Assembly: GCA_023151255.1 (NCBI GenBank)
Contig: JAKLJG010000002.1
Coordinates: 340,489-393,248, forward strand
Reading direction: 5' to 3'
Source: Cyclobacteriaceae bacterium
GTDB taxonomy: Bacteria > Bacteroidota > Bacteroidia > Cytophagales > Cyclobacteriaceae
DNA: 52,760 bases
In this document: in pieces, positions 25,763 to 33,419 of the stretch
How the letters are laid out: every line of letters begins with the position of its first letter
Position numbering within the stretch: position 1 is the stretch's first letter
Notes under the pieces: generated by a model
The model's input: the letters and a program-made list of their open reading frames with translations, nothing else
What the model was told of the DNA's origin: nothing
Databases searched by the model: none
Program-made: the position numbers and the translations under genes

Positions 25763-25884
25763 TTATTTACTCTGTTGTCTCGAGGCGCATTGCCACTAAC
25801 ATCTTGCTACGTGCAGAGCATATACTCCATTATAAAATTAGCTAAATGCTTTTTTATCCGGCATACCCTTAGTCAGAGCAGCAC

Positions 25885-26616
25885 TTACCCAATTTTACCC
25901 ATCCTCAAAAAAACAGGAAACATAACCTCCAGCTTGTCTTTCCACAGCGGGCTGATTTTTTCCATAACTTCCAGTACAGGGTTAAATCCTTTCTTCTTAA
26001 TATACTGCTGCGTAGCCGACCAGGTGCCCAGGTAGCCGGCAAATTCTTCTACTGTCCAGTTTACTTTAATGGAAAATGCAGGCGACTTAACTTCCTCAAA
26101 AGGAAATGGAATGGGTTGGTACTGTTCTTCCACCAGTTTTCGCGCAGCATCCCAGTAAGGCCCAACGGTTTCGCGGTAAAATTTCAGAAAATGGAAATCA
26201 ATTTCCGGGTTAATGGAACAATGCGAATACCCCCACACGGCCAGCCACGCTCCGGGCTTTGAAGTACGGTTTACTTCCCGGTAAAATGCATCCAAATCAA
26301 ACCAATGCAATGCCTGGGCTACGGTTATCAGGTCAAACGTTTTATCGGGGAAATCATTTTTTTCGGCAGGCTGAACGGAATAAAGGATGTTGTCAGCTTT
26401 ATTGGCGTGTTCCAACTGCTGCGGGCTGATGTCGGTGGCAAAAACTTTTTCAAACTGTGTTGCCAATACGCGGGCTACCTGCCCGTTGCCGGTAGCACAA
26501 TCCCACGCGGCATCAAAGGTTTTTAAATGACCAAAAATAAACCGGTAAAGTTCATCCGGGTAGGTTGGCCGGAAGGTGGCGTACTGTTTGGAGTGGCCAG
26601 AAAAATAGTCTTTCAC
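25885..26616 (-). CDS. class I SAM-dependent methyltransferase
   Basis: A 243-residue protein with a Methyltransf_11-type fold: AWDCATGNGQVARVLATQF (SAM loop), ATDISPQQLEHA, and VAQALHWFDLDAFYREV. The N-terminus YFSGHSKQYATFRPTYPDEL is typical of the YcgJ/trans-aconitate methyltransferase-like group. The start is GTG at 26616, which overlaps the stop of the ureohydrolase gene by 4 nt (GTGA). The substrate is unknown. It marks the return to core-like sequence after the cassette segment. Confidence 0.88.
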   Translation of the reverse strand: MKDYFSGHSKQYATFRPTYPDELYRFIFGHLKTFDAAWDCATGNGQVARVLATQFEKVFATDISPQQLEHANKADNILYSVQPAEKNDFPDKTFDLITVAQALHWFDLDAFYREVNRTSKPGAWLAVWGYSHCSINPEIDFHFLKFYRETVGPYWDAARKLVEEQYQPIPFPFEEVKSPAFSIKVNWTVEEFAGYLGTWSATQQYIKKKGFNPVLEVMEKISPLWKDKLEVMFPVFLRMGKIG

Positions 26617-27422
26617 TTGCTGACTGAGTTGATATTGTTAATTAGCCTGGCCAGTAACTCCTTGAAAAATTTTGCCGCAACCATGGCGGTCATACCGTTA
26701 ATGTCGCGCACCGGGTTCAGTTCAACTATATCGGCACCAACTATATTTCCTTGTACCTGCTGAATGATGGAGATAACCTGTCGGGTGGTTAACCCTCCGG
26801 GCTCGTGGTGCGATACTCCGGGTGCAAAGGCCGGGTCGAGTACGTCCATATCGAGTGAAATGTAAACAGGTCCGTCAAAACTGAATTGCCGGCTGTCGGT
26901 CCGGTTTTTCATTTCGATAATCTCAACGCCAAATTTTTTTGCCTGTTTGCGCTGGTGCGGATTGAGCGTACGGATACCAACCTGAACCAGTCGCTTAGCC
27001 AATCCTTCTTCCATAATTCGGGCAAACGGGCAGGCATGGGAATACCGGTTGCCTTCAAAATCATCATACAAATCGCTGTGGGCATCGAGGTGAAGAATGT
27101 TCAGGCCGGGGTATTTCCCGGCAACTGCTTTTACAACCGGGTAACTCACCGAGTGATCTCCACCCAGGCATAAAACCCTGTTGTGCAATTGCAAAGCTGC
27201 TGAAACTTTCTTCATGATTTCCTGAATGGCAGGCGCACCGGCCGGCAGCGACAGGTCGCCCAGATCTTTCCAACGGGATGACTGGCTCAGATCAATTCCG
27301 TTTTCTGCGCAGTAGTTAGATGACGGACTGTTATACGCTTCACGGATTTTTGCAGGGGCCTGTGCGGCTCCTTGCAGGTACGATGAATTTTCATCGAGCG
27401 GTATGCCGATAACGGCCACCAT
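26613..27422 (-). CDS. arginase/agmatinase-family ureohydrolase
   Basis: A 269-residue binuclear manganese enzyme that hydrolyses a guanidino group to urea or a related product. Metal motifs are complete: GGDHSVS, LDAHSDLYD and SLDMDVLDPAFAPGVSHHEPGG. Arginase, agmatinase and formiminoglutamase share these, so the substrate cannot be fixed from sequence. There is no histidine-degradation or polyamine gene nearby to decide it. It is coupled to the methyltransferase downstream and lies 4 nt after the aspS stop. Confidence 0.88.
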   Translation of the reverse strand: MVAVIGIPLDENSSYLQGAAQAPAKIREAYNSPSSNYCAENGIDLSQSSRWKDLGDLSLPAGAPAIQEIMKKVSAALQLHNRVLCLGGDHSVSYPVVKAVAGKYPGLNILHLDAHSDLYDDFEGNRYSHACPFARIMEEGLAKRLVQVGIRTLNPHQRKQAKKFGVEIIEMKNRTDSRQFSFDGPVYISLDMDVLDPAFAPGVSHHEPGGLTTRQVISIIQQVQGNIVGADIVELNPVRDINGMTAMVAAKFFKELLARLINNINSVSK

Positions 27423-27426
27423 GCGC

Positions 27427-29238
27427 TTACGGTTTGATGATCAGGCCCAACTCCTTTAACTGTTCTTCCGAAATGGTGGAGGGGGTATCAATCATCGTAT
27501 CCCTGCCGGCATTGTTTTTCGGAAAAGCAATGAAATCGCGGATGGAGTCGGAGCCCCCGAACAACGCACACAGCCGGTCGAACCCGAAGGCAATGCCCCC
27601 GTGGGGTGGCGCCCCATACTCAAAGGCTTCCATCAAAAAGCCGAATTGTTTTTTCGCTTCTTCATCGGTAAAGCCAAGTTTACGAAACATGAGTTGCTGC
27701 GTGGCCCGGTCGTGAATCCGGATGGATCCACCGCCAATTTCGCTGCCGTTCAACACCATGTCGTACGCATTGGCGCGAACTTTTCCTGGTTCAGTTTCCA
27801 GCAGCGGAATGTCTTCCTGCTTGGGCGAAGTAAACGGATGGTGCATGGCATGGTATCGTTTGGTTTCTTCGTTCCACTCCAGCAACGGAAAATCCAAAAC
27901 CCAGAGGGCAGCAAATTTATTCTTATCGCGAAGGCCCAGTTTTTCACCCATCAGCAGGCGCAGCTCATTGAGTTGTTTTCGGGTGGCGGTTGCATCACCG
28001 GCCATAATCAGCATTAAATCACCGGGTTGTGCCTGAAAAGCTTCGGCCCATTTTTTCAACTCGTCAGCGGTATAAAATTTATCTACCGATGATTTGAATG
28101 TACCATCGCTCCGGTATTGCACGTACACCAGTCCTTTCGCCCCGACTTGCGGGCGTTTTACAAAGTCGGTCAGTTCATCCAGTTGCTTGCGGGTGTACTC
28201 GGCACAGCCTTTGGCGCAAATGCCCACCACCAGTTCGGCACTATCGAATACGTTGAAGTTTTTGCCGGAGGTTAAATCCAGCACCCTCGAGGAGAACACC
28301 TCCCTTACTCGCCCCTCCAGGGGGGAAGAGGGGGTGTTGTTTTTCAACTCAACAAACTTCATCTCAAAGCGCGTATCAGGTTTATCCGAGCCATAGAATT
28401 TCATGGCATCGGCATAGGTCATGCGTGACACCGAACTGAGTTCAATTCCTTTAACTGCTTTAAACAAGTGGCGCACCAGCCCTTCGAATGTGTTGAGTAT
28501 ATCTTCCTGGGTAACAAAGGCCATCTCGCAGTCGATTTGTGTAAACTCGGGCTGGCGGTCAGCGCGCAGGTCTTCATCGCGGAAGCATCGCACAATCTGG
28601 TAGTACCGGTCGAAGCCGGAAACCATCAGCAGTTGTTTGAAGGTTTGTGGCGATTGCGGCAAGGCGTAAAACTCGCCAGGGTGTATGCGCGAAGGAACGA
28701 CAAAATCGCGGGCACCTTCGGGTGTGGATTTGATCAGCACCGGGGTTTCTACCTCCACAAAATTCAAACTATCCAGGTAGGCGCGTGTTTGCCGGGCCAT
28801 TTTGTGGCGTAGCAACAGGTTTTCGCGCACGGGTGTTCTGCGCAAGTCGAGGTAGCGGTATTTCATGCGCAGCTCATCACCGCCATCCGATTCATCTTCA
28901 ATGGTGAAGGGCGGCACCTTGGCGCTGTTTAATATGTTCAGTTTGGTTACCCGCAATTCTACATCCCCGGTAGGCAGTTTATCATTTTTGGATAAACGTT
29001 CGGCCACCAATCCTTCAGCTTCAATCACAAACTCACGTCCAAGTGTTTTGGCGAGTAATATCAGTGCGCTGTCGGTTTTCCCCTCCTCAAATACCAGTTG
29101 GGTAATGCCGTAGCGATCGCGCAGGTCAATCCATAAAATGCTTCCCTTGTCGCGCAGGCGTTGCACCCACCCGGTAAGGGTTACTGTTTGATTAACGTGC
29201 GAAATCCGCAATTCACCGCAGGTATGAGTCCGTAACAT
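27427..29238 (-). CDS. aspS: aspartate-tRNA ligase with an in-frame palindromic insertion
   Basis: A 603-residue class II aminoacyl-tRNA synthetase charging tRNA-Asp. The ATG at 29238 ([17 protein letters not shown]) starts the conserved N-terminal OB-fold; an upstream in-frame codon adds only non-conserved residues. Class II motif 2 is [20 protein letters not shown] and motif 3 is [15 protein letters not shown]. In the GAD-type insertion domain, residues about 301-322 ([20 protein letters not shown] and two more) interrupt an expected VELKN...TSGKNFNVF sequence. They are encoded by a palindromic DNA element. The protein is about 20 residues longer than usual, matching the insertion. It is probably functional because the frame is kept and the catalytic motifs are intact. 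Confidence 0.95.
   Translation of the reverse strand: MLRTHTCGELRISHVNQTVTLTGWVQRLRDKGSILWIDLRDRYGITQLVFEEGKTDSALILLAKTLGREFVIEAEGLVAERLSKNDKLPTGDVELRVTKLNILNSAKVPPFTIEDESDGGDELRMKYRYLDLRRTPVRENLLLRHKMARQTRAYLDSLNFVEVETPVLIKSTPEGARDFVVPSRIHPGEFYALPQSPQTFKQLLMVSGFDRYYQIVRCFRDEDLRADRQPEFTQIDCEMAFVTQEDILNTFEGLVRHLFKAVKGIELSSVSRMTYADAMKFYGSDKPDTRFEMKFVELKNNTPSSPLEGRVREVFSSRVLDLTSGKNFNVFDSAELVVGICAKGCAEYTRKQLDELTDFVKRPQVGAKGLVYVQYRSDGTFKSSVDKFYTADELKKWAEAFQAQPGDLMLIMAGDATATRKQLNELRLLMGEKLGLRDKNKFAALWVLDFPLLEWNEETKRYHAMHHPFTSPKQEDIPLLETEPGKVRANAYDMVLNGSEIGGGSIRIHDRATQQLMFRKLGFTDEEAKKQFGFLMEAFEYGAPPHGGIAFGFDRLCALFGGSDSIRDFIAFPKNNAGRDTMIDTPSTISEEQLKELGLIIKP
28295..28338. repeat. 44-bp palindromic element inside aspS
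   Basis: Outer arms AACACCTCCCTT (28295-28306) and AAGAGGGGGTGTT (28326-28338) are near-complementary. The centre CCCCT-CC-AGGGG (28312-28323) is a perfect small hairpin. The element is G/C-homopolymer-rich, unlike the codon use around it, and codes for [10 protein letters not shown]. No second copy was found in this window. Confidence 0.65.
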
Positions 29239-29328
29239 GGGTTTTCGTAATTTTGTGCTGTTAATTGGCGGGGGCGAAGTTAGCAATAGTCTTTTATTCG
29301 GCCCGTTATGAATTAAATTTTAAGTGCC

Positions 29329-29877
29329 ATGCACAAACTGCTTATAATCCTCGTATCACTTGCCCTGTTTTCGTTCAATGAGCCCAGGCTGGTAAAGACA
29401 AAAATTGCCGAGGGGATGGTGGTGAGCCTGCCGAAAACGTTCAAGCCTATGGATGACATAGATTTTGTGCAGCGCTATCCTTCGGTACGGCAACCGATTG
29501 CTGCTTTTACCAACGAAGAGCGTGAAGTGGATTTCAGTGTAAACCTGTCGGCTACGCAATGGCCGGATGCCAACGTGGAACTTGCGCAGAAATTTTTTAA
29601 AGCAGGCATCTATAACCTGTTCGATGGTGTGGACATGATTGATGAAGGCATTAAGGAAATTCACGGCAAGGAATACATTTTTTTTGAGTTTGAATCACGC
29701 ATCAAAGGCGACAGGCGCGATATGGCGCTGCAGGAACCGGTGTTGCGCTATACCTACATTCAATACCTGGTTGAGCCGGGCCGTACGCTGGTGTTCTCCT
29801 TTAATTGTCCGCGCAGGCTGCGTGCCGACTGGCAGCCAACGGCTCATTCCATTATGAAGAGCATCCGGCTAAAGTAA
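29329..29877 (+). CDS. exported protein of unknown function
   Basis: 182 residues beginning MHKLLIILVSLALFSFNEPR, a probable signal sequence or lipid-free export signal. The mature part is a single alpha/beta domain with VDFSVNLSATQWPDANVELA, EIHGKEYIFFEFESRIKGDR and a C-terminal PTAHSIMKSIRLK helix, the general look of PsbP/DUF1795-like proteins. I cannot name the family firmly. It is divergent from aspS (90-bp gap) and lies 6 bp before tadA. TAAATTTT at 29314-29321 is a possible -7 box close to the ATG at 29329. Confidence 0.75.
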   Translation: MHKLLIILVSLALFSFNEPRLVKTKIAEGMVVSLPKTFKPMDDIDFVQRYPSVRQPIAAFTNEEREVDFSVNLSATQWPDANVELAQKFFKAGIYNLFDGVDMIDEGIKEIHGKEYIFFEFESRIKGDRRDMALQEPVLRYTYIQYLVEPGRTLVFSFNCPRRLRADWQPTAHSIMKSIRLK

Positions 29878-29883
29878 TCCTCC

Positions 29884-30330
29884 GTGGAATTATTCTCCGA
29901 TGAATATTTTATGCGCGAAGCGCTGAAGGAAGCACATAAAGCGCTGGCCATTGGCGAAGTGCCGGTAGGGGCAGTAGTGGTCAGCAACAACCGTATCATC
30001 GCCCGCGCCCACAACCAAACCGAAAAACTTACCGATGCCACGGCCCATGCCGAAATGCTGGCTACTACTGCCGCGGCCAACTACCTGGGCTCAAAGTACC
30101 TTGATGAATGCACGCTGTATGTTACGCTTGAACCCTGCGTGATGTGTGCCGGTGCACTCAACTGGGTACAATTGCAGCGGCTCGTGTTCGGGGCCACCGA
30201 TCCGCAACGGGGATACCGGTTGATAAAGGGTAAGGTGTTGCATCCGCGAACGGAAGTAACCGAAGGTATCTTTTCCGGAGAATCGAAGGAACTGATTGAC
30301 CAGTTTTTTAAACGAATCAGGGGAAAGTGA
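29884..30330 (+). CDS. tadA: tRNA-specific adenosine deaminase
   Basis: A 148-residue zinc-dependent deaminase converting A34 to inosine in tRNA-Arg. The family motifs are present: catalytic HAE in ATAHAEMLA and the zinc cysteines in LEPCVMCAGAL. The C-terminus has the usual FGATDPQRGYR region. GTG at 29884 was taken as the start because it keeps the conserved N-terminal helix (FMREALKEAHKALAIGEVPV). An ATG nine codons later would cut it. Confidence 0.92.
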   Translation: MELFSDEYFMREALKEAHKALAIGEVPVGAVVVSNNRIIARAHNQTEKLTDATAHAEMLATTAAANYLGSKYLDECTLYVTLEPCVMCAGALNWVQLQRLVFGATDPQRGYRLIKGKVLHPRTEVTEGIFSGESKELIDQFFKRIRGK

Positions 30331-30370
30331 ACGGGTTGCGGGGTGCGTGTTTCGGGTTACGCGTGTGCTT

Positions 30371-30438
30371 AAAGCTGCGAGTTTCGAGTTTCCAGCTTCG
30401 AGATGGCTCGAAGCTCATCACTCGTAGCTTGCAGCTTT
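30371..30438. repeat. nested inverted repeat between tadA and the SOD gene
   Basis: Outer arms AAAGCTGC (30371-30378) and GCAGCTTT (30431-30438) enclose a perfect inner hairpin AGCTTCGAG-ATGG-CTCGAAGCT (30394-30415). The flanks contain GTTTCGAGTTTCC, and just upstream GGGTTGCGGGGTGCG, low-complexity runs. No T-run follows the inner hairpin. It looks like an intergenic repeat element rather than a clean terminator. Confidence 0.5.
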
Positions 30439-30481
30439 TAAAAAGTTAACGAACTTAATTCCATCTCTCTTGTTTGAAGAG

Positions 30482-30489
30482 TATATTTG
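30482..30489 (+). promoter_or_regulatory. candidate -7 box of the SOD promoter
   Basis: TATATTTG matches TAnnTTTG fully and lies 36 nt before the ATG at 30526. A clear -33 element is lacking; TTCC at 30459-30462 is the best candidate. Confidence 0.35.
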
Positions 30490-30525
30490 AAATCTTTCAT
30501 GTTTAACCAATAAACAAATCCGATT

Positions 30526-31134
30526 ATGCCATTTACGTTACCGAATTTACCCTACGCTTTTAATGCACTGGAACCCCATATTGATGCCCGCACCATGGAA
30601 ATCCACCACGGTAAGCATCATAACGCTTACGTTACCAACCTTAACAACGCTATTGCCAACACCGATGCCGACAAGCTGAGTATTGAGGAGATTTGTAAAA
30701 ACATTTCGAAGTATCCGGTAGCTGTGCGTAACAACGGGGGCGGGCATTACAACCACAGTTTGTTCTGGACCATTATGGGCCCAAATGCAGGTGGTGCGCC
30801 AACCGGTGCGCTTGCCGATGCCATTAACTCGGCCTTCGGGAATTTTGATGAATTCAAAACCAAGTTTGCTGCTGCCGGTGCCGGCCGGTTTGGTTCAGGC
30901 TGGGCCTGGCTGATTGTGGATGGAAGTAAGAAACTTCAGATTACCTCAACACCTAATCAGGATAACCCGCTGATGGATATTGCCGAAGTAAAAGGAACGC
31001 CTGTTCTTGGCCTGGATGTGTGGGAGCATGCTTATTACCTGAACTACCAGAACCGAAGACCAGACTACATTGCCGCGTGGTGGAATGTGGTGAACTGGGC
31101 CGAGGTGGCTAAGCGTTTTGCGGCTGCACAATAA
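30526..31134 (+). CDS. sodA: Fe/Mn superoxide dismutase
   Basis: A 202-residue enzyme that dismutates superoxide. Metal ligands: H27 (MEIHHGKHH), H77 ([10 protein letters not shown]), and D164 and H168 (LDVWEHAYY). Gly at the HYNHS context and Gln145 in TPNQDNPL are the residue choices usual for the manganese form, though cambialistic use is possible. There is no signal peptide, so it is cytoplasmic. It has its own -7-like box and a good terminator. Confidence 0.95.
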   Translation: MPFTLPNLPYAFNALEPHIDARTMEIHHGKHHNAYVTNLNNAIANTDADKLSIEEICKNISKYPVAVRNNGGGHYNHSLFWTIMGPNAGGAPTGALADAINSAFGNFDEFKTKFAAAGAGRFGSGWAWLIVDGSKKLQITSTPNQDNPLMDIAEVKGTPVLGLDVWEHAYYLNYQNRRPDYIAAWWNVVNWAEVAKRFAAAQ

Positions 31135-31158
31135 ATCAACAAATCATTGTGAATGAAT

Positions 31159-31188
31159 AAAATCCCGACATAAGTCCGGGATTTTTTT
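31159..31188 (+). terminator. rho-independent terminator of the SOD gene
   Basis: AAAATCCCG (31159-31167) pairs with CGGGATTTT (31177-31185) across a 9-nt loop. The T-run extends to 31188. It starts 25 nt after the stop codon. Confidence 0.85.
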
Positions 31189-31248
31189 ATTGATAACTCA
31201 ATGTCCTGTTTTAAGGATACATGCCCAGACCTGTTGGTTAATAAATCC

Positions 31249-31671
31249 TTACCTCAATGGAATGATATACGCTAACCCGGTTCGAACGGCAAACTCTCCT
31301 TCAAAATAGAAGTCACCAATCAGTTCGAACCGCCAGTTATTTTTTAATGGTATAGCGCCCCCTGCACCTAATGAAAAATCATTCTGGCCAATCAGCCCGC
31401 GGCCCCTGGCAAAAAAGTGGTCAGTAAAGTAATACCGGCTGCCGAACACAAAACTCTCATCACGCTTTGTCCAGATTTCCACCCCGGCTGTTATCGTAAA
31501 CTTTCGCACAACAAAGTAGTTAACCTCAAAACCAAACTGGGCTTTATCAAACAGGTTATCGTTGTCGGTTTTCAGAAAGTCCATTGCTCCGCCAATCATT
31601 AAATCGTTGGAACTTTGGGAGTAGGACAGGGTAGCGCAAAAAATCAGACCTAGCGCAAAAAGTTTTCTCAT
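31249..31671 (-). CDS. small exported outer-membrane beta-barrel-like protein
   Basis: 140 residues with signal peptide MRKLFALGLIFCATLSYSQS. The mature part alternates aromatic/hydrophobic and polar residues in short strands (FGFEVNYFVVRKFTITAGVE, RYYFTDHFFARGRGLIGQND, WRFELIGDFYFEGEFAVRTG), and the protein ends in a strand with a basic/aromatic terminus. This is the pattern of an 8-strand-type outer-membrane barrel. No specific family is recognised. Confidence 0.8.
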   Translation of the reverse strand: MRKLFALGLIFCATLSYSQSSNDLMIGGAMDFLKTDNDNLFDKAQFGFEVNYFVVRKFTITAGVEIWTKRDESFVFGSRYYFTDHFFARGRGLIGQNDFSLGAGGAIPLKNNWRFELIGDFYFEGEFAVRTGLAYIIPLR

Positions 31672-31687
31672 CTATAAAAAGGTTTAA

Positions 31688-31695
31688 CAAATATA
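31688..31695 (-). promoter_or_regulatory. candidate -7 box before the small barrel gene
   Basis: TATATTTG on the minus strand, a full match, with the ATG (31671) 16 nt downstream. No clear -33 box is visible. The 176-bp gap also has a 7-bp inverted repeat CTTTCGC...GCGAAAG (31748-31772), of unknown meaning. Confidence 0.35.
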
Positions 31696-31847
31696 CGGAT
31701 TGAACACTATTTAAGCTTGTTGATGAGTTTTTGCATGGCGAGACCTCCTTTCGCGTACGGCATAAGCGAAAGCCTCCAAACGGATAAATTTTGGCGTGAT
31801 TAGCTGAAAAATTACCGGTAAAGGTAACAGAACAATGCACTAAAGAT

Positions 31848-33281
31848 TTACCGTATTATAAACGGAATTTCCACCTGCTGTTTGGCACTGTTAACCCCGT
31901 AGATGTAGCCACGGCCTTTAAATTTTTCAAAAAACTCAATTACATCTTCCGGCTCTTTAACGCGTACGCGGTTAATGGCAATGATGGTAAAGTTTTCGGG
32001 TACCCCGATTTGCTTTAGCACGCTTTTGTCTTTCAGCTTAAAAACTTTTATGCCGTAATCGGTGGCCTCCAGTTCGGCACCCAGCGAGGCGGAGGAATAA
32101 ATTTTCCGTTTTACAATTTCGGTGGTGCCCGATTTGTTTACCAGCGTAACCGAGGCTGTTGATGGTTTATTATCGCGCAGGTAGGTAACTGAAATCTTAT
32201 CGCCCGGATACCGATAGGCCAGTTCCTCCTCAAAAGCGCTTTGGCTGTTTACTTCTGCATTATTGATTCGTATAATCACATCGCCCGGTTTAAGCCCGGC
32301 TTTAACTGCGGGCCCTTCTTTATCCAGGCTTTCTACCAATACGCCTTTAAAATCAACACCTTCCGTTTTTAAATCGTACTTCCTCGCATTTTGAAAATTG
32401 TATTCAATCACGTTGCCACCAAACAATGCTTTTTGTACCACGCCAAATTTTACCAGGTCATCAAAAACTTTTTTGGCGATATCCACCGGCACGGCAAACG
32501 CATAACCGGTATAGCTGCCCGTTCGCGAGAGGATGGCCGTGTTGATGCCCACCAGCGCTCCGGCCTTGTTTACCAAGGCGCCACCGCTGTTGCCGGGGTT
32601 AATGGCCGCATCGGTCTGGATAAACGATTCAATCGGGAACTTGCCTTCCAGAATTCCGATTCTTCTTCCTTTGGCGCTAACAATCCCAACTGTTACGGTT
32701 GACGAAAGCGAGAACGGATTACCTACCGCCACCACCCATTCGCCTACCTGAACATCTTTGGACGAGCCCAGTGTGATGGCCGGCAGGTTGGTTTCTTCAA
32801 TTTTCAATACAGCTAAATCAGTGGATGGATCGGTTCCAATCAGTTCGGCCGGATATACCTTTTTATTGTAGTTTACTTCAATCCGCTCGGCCGACTCGAT
32901 AACGTGGTTGTTGGTAATGATATAGCCATCACGCGTGAAAATAACACCCGAACCGCTGCTTACCTGAGTTTGCGTGGTGCCACCACCAAAAAACCAGTCG
33001 AACGGTGAGTATGAAGTTCCTTTAAAAATGCTGTTAATGTACACCACGCTTGGAATGGCTTTGTTGGCTGCCATGCTGAAGTCGGTTAGTTCTGTGGGGT
33101 TTGCCGGACTGGAAATTTCAGGAACTGTTACCGGGTAAGCGGGCGAATCGTAATGCACATTGGTAAATACCGTATCGGGTAAAGGCTTTGTATCTGTGTC
33201 TTTTATAAAGAGGTGAAAACCCATAAAGGCGCCTGCCAGTCCGGCCAGGAAACCCACAACAATAACTTTAAGTGTATTCAT
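31848..33281 (-). CDS. HtrA/DegP-family periplasmic serine protease
   Basis: A 477-residue trypsin-like protease with PDZ domains, for envelope protein quality control. One N-terminal membrane anchor or signal (VIVVGFLAGLAGAFMGFHLF). The triad is H126 (ITNNHVIESA), D155 (DPSTDLAVLK) and S232 (NPGNSGGALVN). The first PDZ domain is clear around 290-370 (KGVLVESLDKEGPAVKAGLK); the region after about 385 resembles a second, degenerate PDZ. It is divergent from the GH3-family gene. Degradosome-type relatives in this window are RseP, Lon and HslU. Confidence 0.93.
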   Translation of the reverse strand: MNTLKVIVVGFLAGLAGAFMGFHLFIKDTDTKPLPDTVFTNVHYDSPAYPVTVPEISSPANPTELTDFSMAANKAIPSVVYINSIFKGTSYSPFDWFFGGGTTQTQVSSGSGVIFTRDGYIITNNHVIESAERIEVNYNKKVYPAELIGTDPSTDLAVLKIEETNLPAITLGSSKDVQVGEWVVAVGNPFSLSSTVTVGIVSAKGRRIGILEGKFPIESFIQTDAAINPGNSGGALVNKAGALVGINTAILSRTGSYTGYAFAVPVDIAKKVFDDLVKFGVVQKALFGGNVIEYNFQNARKYDLKTEGVDFKGVLVESLDKEGPAVKAGLKPGDVIIRINNAEVNSQSAFEEELAYRYPGDKISVTYLRDNKPSTASVTLVNKSGTTEIVKRKIYSSASLGAELEATDYGIKVFKLKDKSVLKQIGVPENFTIIAINRVRVKEPEDVIEFFEKFKGRGYIYGVNSAKQQVEIPFIIR

Positions 33282-33381
33282 AACGCTACTAACCGGTTTG
33301 ATGCTTAACAGAGAGCAAAAGTTGATCCGCTCCGCTATTTATTTTGGCGTAAATATAATCTGCCGTACGGTTATCTGGCTT

Positions 33382-33413
33382 TTTCGGTTGCGCGGGCAAA
33401 ATATTTACTTTTG
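33382..33413 (+). promoter_or_regulatory. candidate promoter of the GH3-family gene
   Basis: TTTC (33382-33385), a 20-nt spacer, and TACTTTTG (33406-33413), a full match to TAnnTTTG. The ATG is only 6 nt beyond the box, so the transcript would be leaderless or nearly so. Confidence 0.5.
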
Positions 33414-33419
33414 GCCTCT

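Noticed and set aside
23751-25884. CRISPR array in the repeat-bearing segment
   Set aside because: Repeats are about 140-180 bp, imperfect and separated by ORFs; no short regular repeat-spacer unit and no cas genes.
30394-30415. Inner hairpin as the tadA terminator
   Set aside because: No T-run follows on either strand; a repeat element explains it better.
31556-31840. 94-residue minus-strand frame overlapping the small barrel gene start
   Set aside because: It overlaps the signal-peptide region of the barrel gene in another frame and has no domain or initiation signal.
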